Below, in pieces: positions 9,344 to 18,991 of a DNA stretch of 64,000 nt. A program made the translations under genes and the position numbers. The notes beneath the pieces are model-generated. The model did no database searches and was not told the DNA's origin. It saw only the letters and a list, made by a program, of their open reading frames with translations. The DNA is from Corynebacterium ammoniagenes DSM 20306 (GTDB taxonomy: Bacteria > Actinomycetota > Actinomycetes > Mycobacteriales > Mycobacteriaceae), in NCBI RefSeq assembly GCF_001941425.1, contig NZ_CP009244.1:1860001-1924000 (forward strand), read 5' to 3'. Positions within the stretch are counted from its first letter, which is position 1. Every line of letters starts with the position of its first letter.

Positions 9344-9736
9344 TCACTTCGACACTACTAATGGCCAAACACCACCTATTATCCCGGCAAAAAGCAAGGC
9401 GACGGTGCGAATATTACTTCCCAGCCATTGATCGCCAGTTGTTGAGCCAATGACAAGAAAAGCAAAAAATCCGACCACCCACACGGCCAACGGGATGGCA
9501 GCGATAAGTGGGTTCGGACTCCACAGGCGCGCGGTTTTGGTCAATACTTTATTAAACCACCAACCAATCAGAATGGTTAATGGAAAAGCGATGCGCATCC
9601 CGCTGGGCATAGTGATATACGCGCCAAGGTAGACCACTTCCAATACCAGCGATAGCGCCGCGCCCACACTGAGCCAAATAAGGCCGCCGATAGCTTCTGC
9701 GCGGGAGAATTCAAACGGCACAAAGCTACTGCTCAT
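9344..9736 (-). CDS. Small four-helix membrane protein of unknown function
   Basis: It is 130 residues from an ATG at 9736 (MSSSFVPFEFSRAEAIGG), with four predicted membrane helices and an ...GVWPLVVSK end. A much longer frame exists upstream, but that part lies inside mshB, so the internal ATG is preferred. The start overlaps the last 11 bp of mshB, which suggests coupling. I do not recognise the family. Similar short membrane proteins follow mshB in other corynebacteria, so a conserved but undefined role is likely. Confidence 0.75.
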   Translation of the reverse strand: MSSSFVPFEFSRAEAIGGLIWLSVGAALSLVLEVVYLGAYITMPSGMRIAFPLTILIGWWFNKVLTKTARLWSPNPLIAAIPLAVWVVGFFAFLVIGSTTGDQWLGSNIRTVALLFAGIIGGVWPLVVSK

Positions 9737-10703
9737 TAAAAAGTACCTTCCAGGCCTCACCGGTTTCCGGGCTGTGCTCAGCCACGTGCGCACCAGTATT
9801 ATCAGCAGCCACGTCGGCAGGCAGCGGGTTATTCTCGCCGTTGCTGCGTTGCAAATACTCCGCGCGAATGACCGGCATGACCAAGTTATTAGACAAGGCA
9901 TAGGCCACCGGAGCCACAGCAGGGTCAGCACACACCGCCCAGCGCGGTTCCGGGTTCGTTTCAGTGGTTACGCCATTGCCCACCCACACCTGGGTCGGGT
10001 GGGCAGAAATACCAGCGACCTTGGCATCATAGGCAGCATCAGACAGCGAGACCTTAAGGTCATAGGCAGCATTGGTGAAATTCAGCAGGTAATCATTATC
10101 CGGCTTCTCCCAGCCTTTGGCAGGAGTAATCGATTCCAAAGCACCAAAGATGGCTTCGCGCTGATAAATCGTCCACCAAATATTATCTATCCCCGCAGCT
10201 TTACACGCGCGCTCGGTAGCTTGATGCACCGCGATGTGGTCGGGGTGGCCGTAGCCACCGTCTGGACCATAGGTAATCACCGCATGAGGCTGAAAGCTCG
10301 CAAGGTGCTTTTCGATGCCCCGTGCCGCCTCGTCTACGTTATTGACCAAAGCACGAGGATTCTCGTGCGCGGGAGAACCTGCCATTCCTGAATCACGGAA
10401 ATGACCTGGTGCGACTAGGTGCTCGCTGCGCGCGCCAATAGCACGTGCGGCATCTTGGAGCTCGCGCACACGGAACCCGCCCAACAGGTCCTGTCCCGCT
10501 AAGGCTTGGTAGCGCTGGCCGATTACTTCGCCTTCTTCGCCCAAAGTTGCGGTCACTAATAAAACATCAGCACCCTGCAGACTAAGCTCAGCGATAATGC
10601 CCCCGGTAAACAGCACCTCATCATCAGGGTGGGCATGCACGACTAACACGCGCTTTCCCGCCAGCGTGGTGCTCGTCGTATTGTGCAAATTCCGCTGATT
10701 CAT
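9726..10703 (-). CDS. mshB: GlcNAc-Ins deacetylase of mycothiol biosynthesis
   Basis: This 325-residue zinc deacetylase removes acetate from N-acetylglucosaminyl-inositol, giving the amine that MshC ligates to cysteine. The PIG-L/LmbE zinc motif HAHPDDE is at 23-29, with YGHPDHIAVH near 160 supplying the third ligand. Internal motifs RVRELQDAARAIG and YGPDGGYGHPDH match actinobacterial MshB. Its presence, with a mycothiol-type arsenate reductase at 57.7 kb, indicates mycothiol as the main thiol. Confidence 0.9.
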   Translation of the reverse strand: MNQRNLHNTTSTTLAGKRVLVVHAHPDDEVLFTGGIIAELSLQGADVLLVTATLGEEGEVIGQRYQALAGQDLLGGFRVRELQDAARAIGARSEHLVAPGHFRDSGMAGSPAHENPRALVNNVDEAARGIEKHLASFQPHAVITYGPDGGYGHPDHIAVHQATERACKAAGIDNIWWTIYQREAIFGALESITPAKGWEKPDNDYLLNFTNAAYDLKVSLSDAAYDAKVAGISAHPTQVWVGNGVTTETNPEPRWAVCADPAVAPVAYALSNNLVMPVIRAEYLQRSNGENNPLPADVAADNTGAHVAEHSPETGEAWKVLFNEQ

Positions 10704-10764
10704 TTTTCAACCTCTCCCATTGCTACTGCGCTAGACCCCCATTATGCGTCTTTAAATAGTGCTT

Positions 10765-12561
10765 TTAAAGATCGCTTTCCATCTCATCAAGTTCAGCTAG
10801 AGACCCGCCGCCACGATTGGTATCAAAAGCGCGGATACGAGTTTCATCGATAAGCGGCAAATACAACGCTTGCTCGCTGTTGATATGACGAATAAGACCC
10901 AGGCCTTCTTGCGCGCTTAACTCTCCCGATAAGATGCTGTCAGCCCAGGCTTCGTACTCGTCCCCGCACGCCAAAGAAAGGTTACCTGACCACATCTTTT
11001 GTGCTGTATCAGTGTTTTCTTCCGGCGCCTCGGTCGCTTCGGTATGAGAGGTCTCGGTGCTAGATTCCTCAGTACTCGACTCCGCAGTGGCGCTCTCCGA
11101 CGCAGCGGAGCTTTCGGTGGTTTCTGCTTCAGAAGCTTCGTCTGTCTGACAGGTGAAAAAGCTCGCCATATTCGCCGCGGTCAGCGAGGTATCAACCCCT
11201 GAGATCACCGCGTCCACTTCGCCTTCGGGCAAAGACTCGCCCACGATGGTGGTCATGCGGTTTTCCACCACGCTGGCTTCAATGCCTTGATTGCGCAGCA
11301 TATCCACCATGGTCATCGCAGCAATTCCTGCAGCAGGTTCCGTCGGGTCTACCCCAATGCGCAGTGGTGATTGTTCACTGACAGCCCTGAGCGCCGCAAT
11401 GTCTTGCTCAGTCGCCGAACCCATTAATGGATTGCCGCCATACGGTACGCGAAGATCCACGGAGCGTTCTGTGGCCAAGCGCGCAAGTTGTTCGGAATCA
11501 ATCAAAGACATCATCGTCCGGCGCAATTGTGGAGTGGTTAAAGCTTCCGATTGCGTCGAGAGGTTCAACCGCAGCTGGCGTGTGGGGTGCACTGTTTCCG
11601 TGCTGATATCGCCCACCAAGCTGAGCTGTTCTTCCAGTGTTTGCGTCGGCGCAATATCGACAAAGCGCACTTGATCGGAGCGCAATAGATTAGCGGCCTG
11701 CGAGGTCGAGCGAATCGCGCGCAGCTGCACGACATCAATCTTGGCGGGATCATTGCCCCAGAAACGATCATTGCGGTTGAGCGTAATGAGCCCACGTGCT
11801 TGGTCGATACTGGCCACGCTGAACTTGCCTGCGGAGGCCGGGATATCGGATTCCAACACCCGGTCGAATTGCCCGGATTCTAAGAGATGCGACGGCAGCA
11901 GGTGGGTAAAAAGCTGGTGCCAATCTTCCACGCGGGTGGACAGATCCACGGTGACAATGCTGCCGCCGGCCGAGGTGGTGATCTTTGAGATAGCGCGATA
12001 AGGAGCGACGTCTCGCACTCCTGGCGTGGAGACCATTTCTTTCCACAAATAGTCAAAATCGGCACCGGTAATCGGGGTGCCATCAGACCACTGCGCACCC
12101 TCTTTGATGGAATAACGCAAGCGCTGGGCGGTGCCCGACGGAGCGTCTACTTCCACTGCCGAGTGCAACATATCAGTATCGAGGAAGTTGCCATTGAAGG
12201 CCGAGGGGAACACGAGGTTCGCTATCGAATCGACCAGCTCCGAGCCATCAGCAACGAGGTGCGGGTTAAAGCCCAGCTGGAAAGGAGCAATACCCACTGA
12301 AATCGCAGAGCGCTCAGTGCCGTCTTCTACTTCCCCGCTGGCAGGATCTTCGCCCTCAGGAGCATCGCCGTCTTGGGCGTCCTCGCCTTGACCACTGGCC
12401 TCGCCATCGCCGCTGGACTTTTCGTCCGCGGGGGCGTCGACCTGGTCTTCGGGTTCATCAAGAGTCGGAGCAGGGCCCGGATTAGCCATGCAGCTAGCCA
12501 GCAACGCCGCGGTGAGAACCACGGACGTGCCGGTAAATCGTTTTAACCCTGCCCGACGCAT
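10765..12561 (-). CDS. Family 5 (oligopeptide-type) ABC substrate-binding lipoprotein
   Basis: The 598-residue protein begins with a lipoprotein signal ending in LLASC, with the acylated Cys near residue 24. A 50-residue Asp/Glu/Gly-rich linker follows, then an SBP_bac_5 fold (SIKEGAQWSDGTPITGADFDYLWK is the usual signature region). Unusually, a Ser/Thr/Glu-rich low-complexity insert (about residues 468-512) interrupts the C-terminal half. No permease or ATPase genes are adjacent. In related corynebacteria an orphan gene of this type also precedes typA, and its ligand is unknown. Confidence 0.83.
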   Translation of the reverse strand: MRRAGLKRFTGTSVVLTAALLASCMANPGPAPTLDEPEDQVDAPADEKSSGDGEASGQGEDAQDGDAPEGEDPASGEVEDGTERSAISVGIAPFQLGFNPHLVADGSELVDSIANLVFPSAFNGNFLDTDMLHSAVEVDAPSGTAQRLRYSIKEGAQWSDGTPITGADFDYLWKEMVSTPGVRDVAPYRAISKITTSAGGSIVTVDLSTRVEDWHQLFTHLLPSHLLESGQFDRVLESDIPASAGKFSVASIDQARGLITLNRNDRFWGNDPAKIDVVQLRAIRSTSQAANLLRSDQVRFVDIAPTQTLEEQLSLVGDISTETVHPTRQLRLNLSTQSEALTTPQLRRTMMSLIDSEQLARLATERSVDLRVPYGGNPLMGSATEQDIAALRAVSEQSPLRIGVDPTEPAAGIAAMTMVDMLRNQGIEASVVENRMTTIVGESLPEGEVDAVISGVDTSLTAANMASFFTCQTDEASEAETTESSAASESATAESSTEESSTETSHTEATEAPEENTDTAQKMWSGNLSLACGDEYEAWADSILSGELSAQEGLGLIRHINSEQALYLPLIDETRIRAFDTNRGGGSLAELDEMESDL

Positions 12562-12567
12562 GACTGA

Positions 12568-14478
12568 CTACTTGTTAAGCTGCTTCGCCTTCGATGCCGC
12601 ACGACGGCGATCAGCAGAGGACAAGTGCAACTTGCGCACGCGCAGAACATTTGGTCCTACCTCGACGCATTCATCATTACCACAGAATTCCAGGGCCTCT
12701 TCCAAGGACAGGTTGCGAGCCTTCGACAAGGTCACGGTCGCATCTGCGGAAGCTGCACGCATATTGGTCAGCTTCTTTTCCTTGGTGATGTTGATGTCCA
12801 TGTCTTCATCGCGGTTATTGGCACCAACGACCATGCCTTCGTATGCTTCTACGCCAGGCTCGACGAAGAAGTCACCACGATCCGACAGCTGCATCAGTGC
12901 ATAAGCGGTGATCTGACCGGAACGGTCAGCAACCAAAGAACCGGTAGGACGAGCCTTGATTTCACCAGCCCACACGTCCAGGCCATCGGCCAAGGAGTTA
13001 GAAATGCCGGAACCACGGGTTTCAGTCATGAAAGTGGTGCGGAAACCGATCAAGCCACGCGCTGGAATACGGAAGGTCATGCGTACCCAGTTGCCTTCGC
13101 GCACGTCCATGGCCTGCATCTGGCCCTTGCGGTTTGCCATCAGCTGAGTAATAGCACCCTGGTATTCGCTCGGAACATCGATGGTTACCATTTCATAAGG
13201 CTCATGAACCTTGCCATCAATAACTTGAGTAACAACCTGTGGCTTACCCACGGTCAGCTCAAAGCCTTCACGACGCATGGACTCAATCAGAACAGACAAA
13301 GCCATCTCGCCACGGCCTTGAACTTCCCATGCGTCAGGGCGCTCAGTAGGCAGAACGCGCAGGGACACGTTACCGATCAATTCCTGATCCAAACGAGCCT
13401 TGACCACACGTGCGGTCAACTTGTCGCCGCCGCCTTGGCCAGCCAATGGTGAGGTATTAACACCAATGGTCATGGAAATAGCAGGCTCATCGACCTTGAT
13501 GCGTGGCAATGGAACTGGGTGCTCGGTATCGGCGATGGTATCGCCAATCATGATGTCGGAAATACCAGAGATAGCAACAATATCGCCGGCGATAGCCTCT
13601 TCGGTGGGCTGGCGTTCGAAACCGACGGTGCGCAGCAACTCTGCTACCTTGACGTTTTTGACGTGCTGTTCACCTTCGTCATCGTAGTGAATCCACGCAA
13701 CCTGCTGGCCCTTCTTGATGGAGCCAGACTTGATGCGCAGCAACGCGATACGACCCAGGAAGTCCGAGGAGTCCAGGTTGGCAACGTGCGCCTGCAGTGG
13801 TGCATCGACCTCTGCCGATGGTTCTGGCAGAACGTTGTAGATGACATCGAAAAGCGGCTGCAAAGAGTCACCTTCGGGGACATTTGCATTGCCCGGGTTC
13901 TCCGTCGACGCAACACCCGCGCGGCCAGAGGTGTACAGCACTGGCAGGTCCAGCAGCTCTTCAGCAGCAGCCGCAGCGTCTTCGTCTTCGAGGCCTGCAG
14001 CAATTTCCAGCAGCAGGTCTTGTGCGTCAGAGACGACTTCTTCAATACGTGCATCGGGGCGGTCGGTCTTGTTAACCGCGATGATCACGGGAAGCTTGGC
14101 TTCCAGTGCCTTGGTCAGCACGAAGCGGGTCTGCGGAAGGGGGCCTTCCGAGGCATCGACAAGCAGCACGACGCCATCAACCATGGACAAGCCGCGCTCG
14201 ACCTCGCCGCCGAAATCGGCGTGGCCCGGGGTGTCAATAACATTGATGATCAGATCGGCGCCATCTTTACCCTGGCCCTTGCGGTGAATCGCAGTGTTTT
14301 TGGCCAAAATGGTAATGCCGCGCTCGCGCTCCTGGTCATTGGAGTCCATGACGCGGTCCGAGTGGTCGCCGTGTTCACCGAATGCGCCGGATTGCTCCAG
14401 CATGCCGTTGACGAGGGTGGTTTTGCCGTGGTCAACGTGGGCGACGATGGCTACATTACGGAACTCAGTGGTGGTCAC
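12568..14478 (-). CDS. typA: Ribosome-associated translational GTPase TypA/BipA
   Basis: The 636-residue protein has translational GTPase motifs: G1 [10 protein letters not shown] (about 14-23), the switch region [14 protein letters not shown]3 [14 protein letters not shown] and G4 NKTDRPDAR. The TypA-specific C-terminal [16 protein letters not shown] completes the match. TypA/BipA binds ribosomes and supports 50S assembly and growth under stress. The start is GTG at 14478 ([12 protein letters not shown]). The lipoprotein gene follows 6 bp downstream on the same strand. Confidence 0.94.
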   Translation of the reverse strand: MTTTEFRNVAIVAHVDHGKTTLVNGMLEQSGAFGEHGDHSDRVMDSNDQERERGITILAKNTAIHRKGQGKDGADLIINVIDTPGHADFGGEVERGLSMVDGVVLLVDASEGPLPQTRFVLTKALEAKLPVIIAVNKTDRPDARIEEVVSDAQDLLLEIAAGLEDEDAAAAAEELLDLPVLYTSGRAGVASTENPGNANVPEGDSLQPLFDVIYNVLPEPSAEVDAPLQAHVANLDSSDFLGRIALLRIKSGSIKKGQQVAWIHYDDEGEQHVKNVKVAELLRTVGFERQPTEEAIAGDIVAISGISDIMIGDTIADTEHPVPLPRIKVDEPAISMTIGVNTSPLAGQGGGDKLTARVVKARLDQELIGNVSLRVLPTERPDAWEVQGRGEMALSVLIESMRREGFELTVGKPQVVTQVIDGKVHEPYEMVTIDVPSEYQGAITQLMANRKGQMQAMDVREGNWVRMTFRIPARGLIGFRTTFMTETRGSGISNSLADGLDVWAGEIKARPTGSLVADRSGQITAYALMQLSDRGDFFVEPGVEAYEGMVVGANNRDEDMDINITKEKKLTNMRAASADATVTLSKARNLSLEEALEFCGNDECVEVGPNVLRVRKLHLSSADRRRAASKAKQLNK

Positions 14479-14871
14479 TAAAGGAATCTCCTCACAGAAA
14501 AAATAAAAGCTAGCGTCTAAACAGTACTCGCAGTTGCCTATCGATGCACTATTGACGCTCCCCTATGTGACCCATATCCTGCCAAATTGCTGCCAAGATC
14601 GACACCTTCACCCCCAGTGGGCCCTAGGCTTCTATTCTTCTGCCACCCCAATGAACCTGCTCCTGGCTGCGGCGGCACGAGCTGCACATTTGGAGTTAAA
14701 GCACGTGAGCGGCAGTATGTAACGAATCGGTCTCGATGAGCGAATCAGTAAATAACAATCAACTCAAGGGTTGACTGTGTGCCAAAAGTGAATAGTGTTA
14801 CAGAAGGTACTTAAGTTACTGATGTTAGTAACGAAACCACAATCACTTCACTACCCCAAGGATGTATCCCT
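14479..14871. other. Divergent intergenic region typA / secreted protein
   Basis: About 390 bp without a supported gene. It carries the promoters of typA (minus) and of the secreted protein (plus). The only structured element I see is the inverted repeat at 14815-14832. Confidence 0.6.
14815..14832. promoter_or_regulatory. Inverted repeat upstream of the secreted-protein gene
   Basis: GTTACT (14815-14820) and AGTAAC (14827-14832) form a perfect 6+6 repeat around a 6-nt spacer, 40 bp before the GTG start. The position fits an operator for a helix-turn-helix repressor, or it could be fortuitous. Confidence 0.35.
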
Positions 14872-15633
14872 GTGCGCAAGAACCGTCGTTTGGCCTACGC
14901 TGCAGCTCTAGCAGCTGCCCTACTCGGTATTGCTACCCCCGCGATCGCACAATCAGGTGCTGGCACACAAGCCGGCGCTGGCGCGCAAGCTGGCGGCAAT
15001 GCACCCATCAGTGCGGAAACCGCCCGAGGGGTATCCCAAGTAGCTGCCATGAGCAATGTCGCCAACCCACTTGATGAACTTGGCCGCCCTACCCCGGCAA
15101 CCCAAGCTCAAGTTCGAGATTTTGCTAACCAGCCCTGGGTACCCCGCGATATGCGCAATGCCATTTTGTCAGCGCTCGCCTTTTATTCCGGTCAAGGCGC
15201 AGGCGACAGCGGCGTTCCCCTAGTGGAAGGCGGGCCACATTTTGAACAGTTCTACTGGCCTACCGTCTCCGGTAAGTGCATCGGCGGCCAAGGCGATTCT
15301 GTAGGTTCTGCGATTGCAGTACCTGGTCCCACAGAAATCCCCGCCCCCGGCGCAAAAGATGGAGAGACTGCCTTTTTGTTCACCGCCCTCGGCACCAGCC
15401 CAGCAGCTGAGCACCAAGGCGGGATGAACGTGCAGTGGGTCAATCTCGACACCATGCGCACAGGGATTACCCCGCTGAGCAATCACGGGATCAATCCGGA
15501 TGGGCCGGCTACATTATCCGGCACGGCATCCACGGGTAAGGGAACCATCGTCGCGATGGTCTCCGGCACGGTAAATACACAAGAACAACCCTGCAACTTT
15601 GTGCCCACCGCGGCCATCTACGAGGTGAAATAG
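14872..15633 (+). CDS. Secreted protein of unknown function
   Basis: It is 253 residues from a GTG start at 14872. The signal peptide is clear (basic MRKNRR, hydrophobic core YAAALAAALLGIAT, cleavage after PAIA near residue 26). The mature part starts with a Gly/Ala/Gln-rich stretch, then a compact domain with two Cys (in GKCIGGQGDS and TQEQPCNF) that could form a disulphide, and ends in a beta-rich TAAIYEVK. I do not recognise a catalytic motif. The DUF402 gene starts two bases after the stop, so the two are probably co-transcribed. Confidence 0.75.
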   Translation: MRKNRRLAYAAALAAALLGIATPAIAQSGAGTQAGAGAQAGGNAPISAETARGVSQVAAMSNVANPLDELGRPTPATQAQVRDFANQPWVPRDMRNAILSALAFYSGQGAGDSGVPLVEGGPHFEQFYWPTVSGKCIGGQGDSVGSAIAVPGPTEIPAPGAKDGETAFLFTALGTSPAAEHQGGMNVQWVNLDTMRTGITPLSNHGINPDGPATLSGTASTGKGTIVAMVSGTVNTQEQPCNFVPTAAIYEVK

Positions 15634-15634
15634 T

Positions 15635-16171
15635 GTGAGCGTGGATCTACATCCCGTGAAGAAGGAAACGTTTAATACCACTGAGCACGTCAACGTCGAT
15701 CCCAAAGGTTACCTGCGGGAAGTCGATACGTTTCAGGTCACGGACTTTGGGCTTTATATGGCACGCGGTGCTAATCACCCGCGCTTTGGATATTTAGAAT
15801 CCTGGCTTTTACCGCAACTGAGCCTGCGGGCGAATATCTTCCACTTCCGCGAAGGTATTGATGAACGCCAGGATTTCTATATTGATATCGCCAACATTGA
15901 CTGCCAAGGCGATGTCTGGACTACCCGGGACCTTTATGTCGACCTGATTTCTAATACCGGTGAACCCATCGATGTCCACGATATTGATGAGCTCTCAGCT
16001 GCAACCTCCGCGGGGTTAATCTCCGCGGAGGAAGCCGAGAAGGCCATTGACTCCACGCTCGTTGCGGTGGAAGGAATTACCCGCTACGGCGATGATGCGA
16101 TGAAATGGCTCAAGGCTCTCGGTATGGAATTGACCTGGGCCGAGGAAGTCGAACTAACGCCCGTGGGCTAG
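15635..16171 (+). CDS. DUF402 domain protein
   Basis: The 178-residue protein begins at GTG 15635 and matches DUF402: a beta-barrel core with the pattern NIFHFREGIDERQDFYIDIANID and WTTRDLYVDL, then a helical C-terminal part. Related proteins include nucleoside phosphatases and Fau-type RNA-binding proteins. The conserved acidic and aromatic residues of that group are present, but activity is unproven. It lies immediately downstream of the secreted-protein gene. Confidence 0.8.
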   Translation: MSVDLHPVKKETFNTTEHVNVDPKGYLREVDTFQVTDFGLYMARGANHPRFGYLESWLLPQLSLRANIFHFREGIDERQDFYIDIANIDCQGDVWTTRDLYVDLISNTGEPIDVHDIDELSAATSAGLISAEEAEKAIDSTLVAVEGITRYGDDAMKWLKALGMELTWAEEVELTPVG

Positions 16172-16283
16172 TCGCTCACTAATTTCCGGCACTGTTACCC
16201 GGTGCGTGTCCCCTGCGCGCGCTAGACTTTTTCCAAGACTAAAGCCAGAGCTAAACTCTGGACCTTATTTTTGGAGGTACCCC

Positions 16284-17225
16284 ATGGCGGGTGGATTACT
16301 TGCCCTGTTAGACGATGTCGCGCTGATCGCGCGCTCCGCTGCGTCTTCTGTTGATGACGTGGCGGCGCTCGCTGGTAAAACCTCCGTGAAAGCCGCGGGC
16401 GTGGTTATTGATGATGCAGCAGTAACCCCACAATATGTCCAAGGCGTGGACCCCAAACGTGAATTGCCCATGATTTGGCGCATCACCAAAGGTTCCTTAG
16501 TCAATAAGCTCGTCATCATCTTGCCCATCGCGCTACTGCTGTCGTGGTTGGCACCGTGGGCGCTGGGTCCCATATTGATGTGCGGTGGCGCCTATTTGTG
16601 TTACGAAGGCGCACACAAAATCTTCCACAAGCTCTTGTCCTCGAAAGAACATGATGAGCAGCCCTCGGTGGATCGCGGCAAAGATGCAGAAGATCGCTTG
16701 GTCAAATCCGCCATCACCACCGACCTGATTTTGTCCGCTGAGATTATGGTCATCTCGCTCAATTCCTTAATCGATCAGACCTTTTGGTTAAGACTCGGTG
16801 CGCTCATCGCCGTGGCGCTGCTAATTACGATCACCGTCTATGGCGCGGTCGGCCTACTAGTCAAGATGGACGATATCGGACTATCGATGCTCCGACGCCG
16901 CGACGGCAAATCCGCGGTGGGCAAAGCATTAGTCCAGGGCATGCCGCATGTTCTCAACATCATTGGTGTGTTGGGCACGGCTGCCATGTTGTGGGTCGGT
17001 GGCCATATTATTATCTCCGGTCTGGCGGATTTCGATATCACTGAGCCGGCTGACATTATCCACGGCCTGACCGCGGCGGTACCCGCAGGTTTTCTTACCT
17101 GGATAGTCGACACCATCGCCTCGATGATCTTTGGTTTCCTTATCGGCACCATCATCGTCGGTATCATCGCGGCGGTGGACAAGCTCACCCCAGATCGCGC
17201 TGAGGACCGGGAGCCTTCGGCTTAA
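16284..17225 (+). CDS. DUF808 family inner-membrane protein
   Basis: It is 313 residues from ATG 16284, preceded by GGAGG. The protein has the DUF808/YedI signature at its N-terminus (MAGGLLALLDDVALIARSAA, then KAAGVVIDDAAVTPQYV). This is followed by paired membrane helices, an ICYEG-like YLCYEGAHKIFHK motif, and a C-terminal helical bundle. Function is unknown. A longer reading from 16206 lacks a ribosome-binding site. Its 3' end overlaps the convergent ZIP transporter gene by 4 bp. Confidence 0.85.
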   Translation: MAGGLLALLDDVALIARSAASSVDDVAALAGKTSVKAAGVVIDDAAVTPQYVQGVDPKRELPMIWRITKGSLVNKLVIILPIALLLSWLAPWALGPILMCGGAYLCYEGAHKIFHKLLSSKEHDEQPSVDRGKDAEDRLVKSAITTDLILSAEIMVISLNSLIDQTFWLRLGALIAVALLITITVYGAVGLLVKMDDIGLSMLRRRDGKSAVGKALVQGMPHVLNIIGVLGTAAMLWVGGHIIISGLADFDITEPADIIHGLTAAVPAGFLTWIVDTIASMIFGFLIGTIIVGIIAAVDKLTPDRAEDREPSA

Positions 17226-18031
17226 AGAAACAGCAACAACGACACTGCCATGATTGCCATTCCGGCAATGAGGCCATAAATAGCGTGGTGGTGCTTTCCG
17301 GTTTCTACTGCTGCTGGCAGAAGCTCATCCAAGCTGATGTAGACCATGATGCCGGCGATCATCGCAAAGCAAATGCCCATCGTGGCCGGTCCCATAAACG
17401 GCATGAGAACGAGGAAACCGACCAACGCGCCGAGTGGTTCTGCCAAACCGGAGGCTGTAGCCCACCAAAAGGCTTTGGGGCGGGACATCGTGGCTGCGCG
17501 CAGCGGCACTGCCACCGCAATACCCTCAGGGATATTGTGAATCGCAATCGCGACGGCCACGGGAATAGCAATGGTCATATCTTCCAAGCCGGCCAGGAAT
17601 GTGGCAAAGCCTTCTGGAAAGTTGTGGATGGCTAAGGCACCAGCGGTAAATACCCCGGTTTTCATCAACCGGTTTTTACGCTCTGCCTGCGCGACCGTGC
17701 CTGGCTCATGCGGGTTGATGGATTCGGGTACGAGCCGGTCGATGATGCCGATGATGGCAATGCCGGCGAAAAACGCCCCGACGGCAGCCCAATGCCCCGC
17801 TTGTGTGGAACCGAAGGCCTCGACTAATTCATTGGTGCCTTCGGGAAGGATTTCCATAAAAGAGACATAGAGCATGACGCCTGCGGACAGCCCCAGGGAG
17901 GCGGCTAAGAACCCCGGCCCGGGATTGCGCCTGCCTACTGCGATGGCGCCACCGATAGCAGTGGATAAACCCGCCAGGATGGTCAGGCCAAAGGCGAACA
18001 AAATGGTGGAAACCTCGTACATAGGCGTCAT
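17222..18031 (-). CDS. ZIP-family metal (zinc) transporter
   Basis: It is 269 residues with eight predicted membrane helices. The two metal-site motifs of the GufA/ZupT group are present: AIHNFPEGFATF and AIHNIPEGIAVAVP. A short loop between helices 3 and 4 is typical of the bacterial subgroup. The expected role is uptake of zinc or other divalent metal ions. The start is taken at 18031 (MTPMYEVSTILF); 18022 is an alternative. Further upstream codons would run into the divergent gene at 18086. Confidence 0.85.
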   Translation of the reverse strand: MTPMYEVSTILFAFGLTILAGLSTAIGGAIAVGRRNPGPGFLAASLGLSAGVMLYVSFMEILPEGTNELVEAFGSTQAGHWAAVGAFFAGIAIIGIIDRLVPESINPHEPGTVAQAERKNRLMKTGVFTAGALAIHNFPEGFATFLAGLEDMTIAIPVAVAIAIHNIPEGIAVAVPLRAATMSRPKAFWWATASGLAEPLGALVGFLVLMPFMGPATMGICFAMIAGIMVYISLDELLPAAVETGKHHHAIYGLIAGMAIMAVSLLLFL

Positions 18032-18085
18032 AATATCGGTCGCGCTGTTGACGCGCTTCACTACCTCTGGCCTAATATCGATCTC

Positions 18086-18991
18086 ATGCCAGATTATCCC
18101 TTGCCCGCACACCACCTTGGGGTCGAACACCTCGCGGTGTTGGACTTTGTGTGCCTCTCTACAACGCTGTCGATACCAGCGCAGACGCAGGTGCCGGTAA
18201 CGTTGGAGGCGGATAATCGCACCGGTGGATGGCGCATTCGCAGCCTCTTCGGCACACTCGGGTGGCTATCTGCTGAAGAAACAGCAGAATTTCCAGATCT
18301 GGAACTGCTTCGCGCCGCTGGCATGACGGCATCAACAACGGCGGAAGTCGATTTGGATGACGTCGCGGTCAACCTCGGGTTGGCACCGTGGCATATCGCG
18401 CACAACAACCAGCCAGAAGGCACCGTGCTATTGGCAGGTGGGGTTCCAGCGGCGGTGGATACCTCGATGACATCTGATGTCCAGCAGTCCCAGATTGAAG
18501 CGATGGGCACTGCTAGTGTCTTCGTGGAATTTCACCACATCGGCGACGATATCGTCATCACGGTCGATGATTCTGTCTTCGGTCTGCTCGGGCCAGCAGC
18601 AGACTATGAGCTACTCGCACAGCTTTTGGCGCAAGCGCCCATTGCGGCGCGTGCCTATATTGCCTCTGGCATGGTGGCAGTAGATTTACCGGCGGATCCC
18701 CAACAGCTTTTTGCCCCGAATGTCCCGCCACTTTCGTTTGGCATCAATACCCCGCTTATTCCTTCGCCCCTTGCTCTGGGCGGCGAAGCTGCCGATGAGC
18801 TGTTGAATTTCGATCCCGAAGAGTTTGTCGATCCACCACATGCGACCAAACCGGAATCAGCACGCTTTTTCGTCCGGCCTGACTTTGATAACCAGCCCGC
18901 GACCGAAGCGTTCCAGGCACTGTTTCACAAAGACCCTGCTACTGACGCAGACGATGCAGACGAAGCTGGCGATGACGGGAAAGAAACCTAA
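18086..18991 (+). CDS. Hypothetical protein with acidic tail
   Basis: The 301-residue cytoplasmic protein has no membrane segment or signal. The N-terminal 110 residues look like a small beta domain (RIRSLFGTLGWLSAEE). The middle is beta-rich, and the last 35 residues are Asp/Glu/Ala-rich (ADDADEAGDDGKET). I do not recognise the family. It is divergent from the ZIP gene with 54 bp between starts, and its stop overlaps selB at the 3' ends by 4 bp. Confidence 0.7.
   Translation: MPDYPLPAHHLGVEHLAVLDFVCLSTTLSIPAQTQVPVTLEADNRTGGWRIRSLFGTLGWLSAEETAEFPDLELLRAAGMTASTTAEVDLDDVAVNLGLAPWHIAHNNQPEGTVLLAGGVPAAVDTSMTSDVQQSQIEAMGTASVFVEFHHIGDDIVITVDDSVFGLLGPAADYELLAQLLAQAPIAARAYIASGMVAVDLPADPQQLFAPNVPPLSFGINTPLIPSPLALGGEAADELLNFDPEEFVDPPHATKPESARFFVRPDFDNQPATEAFQALFHKDPATDADDADEAGDDGKET

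Noticed and set aside
12625..14481. Long plus-strand frames opposite typA
   Set aside because: Antisense shadows; the TypA motifs are on the minus strand.
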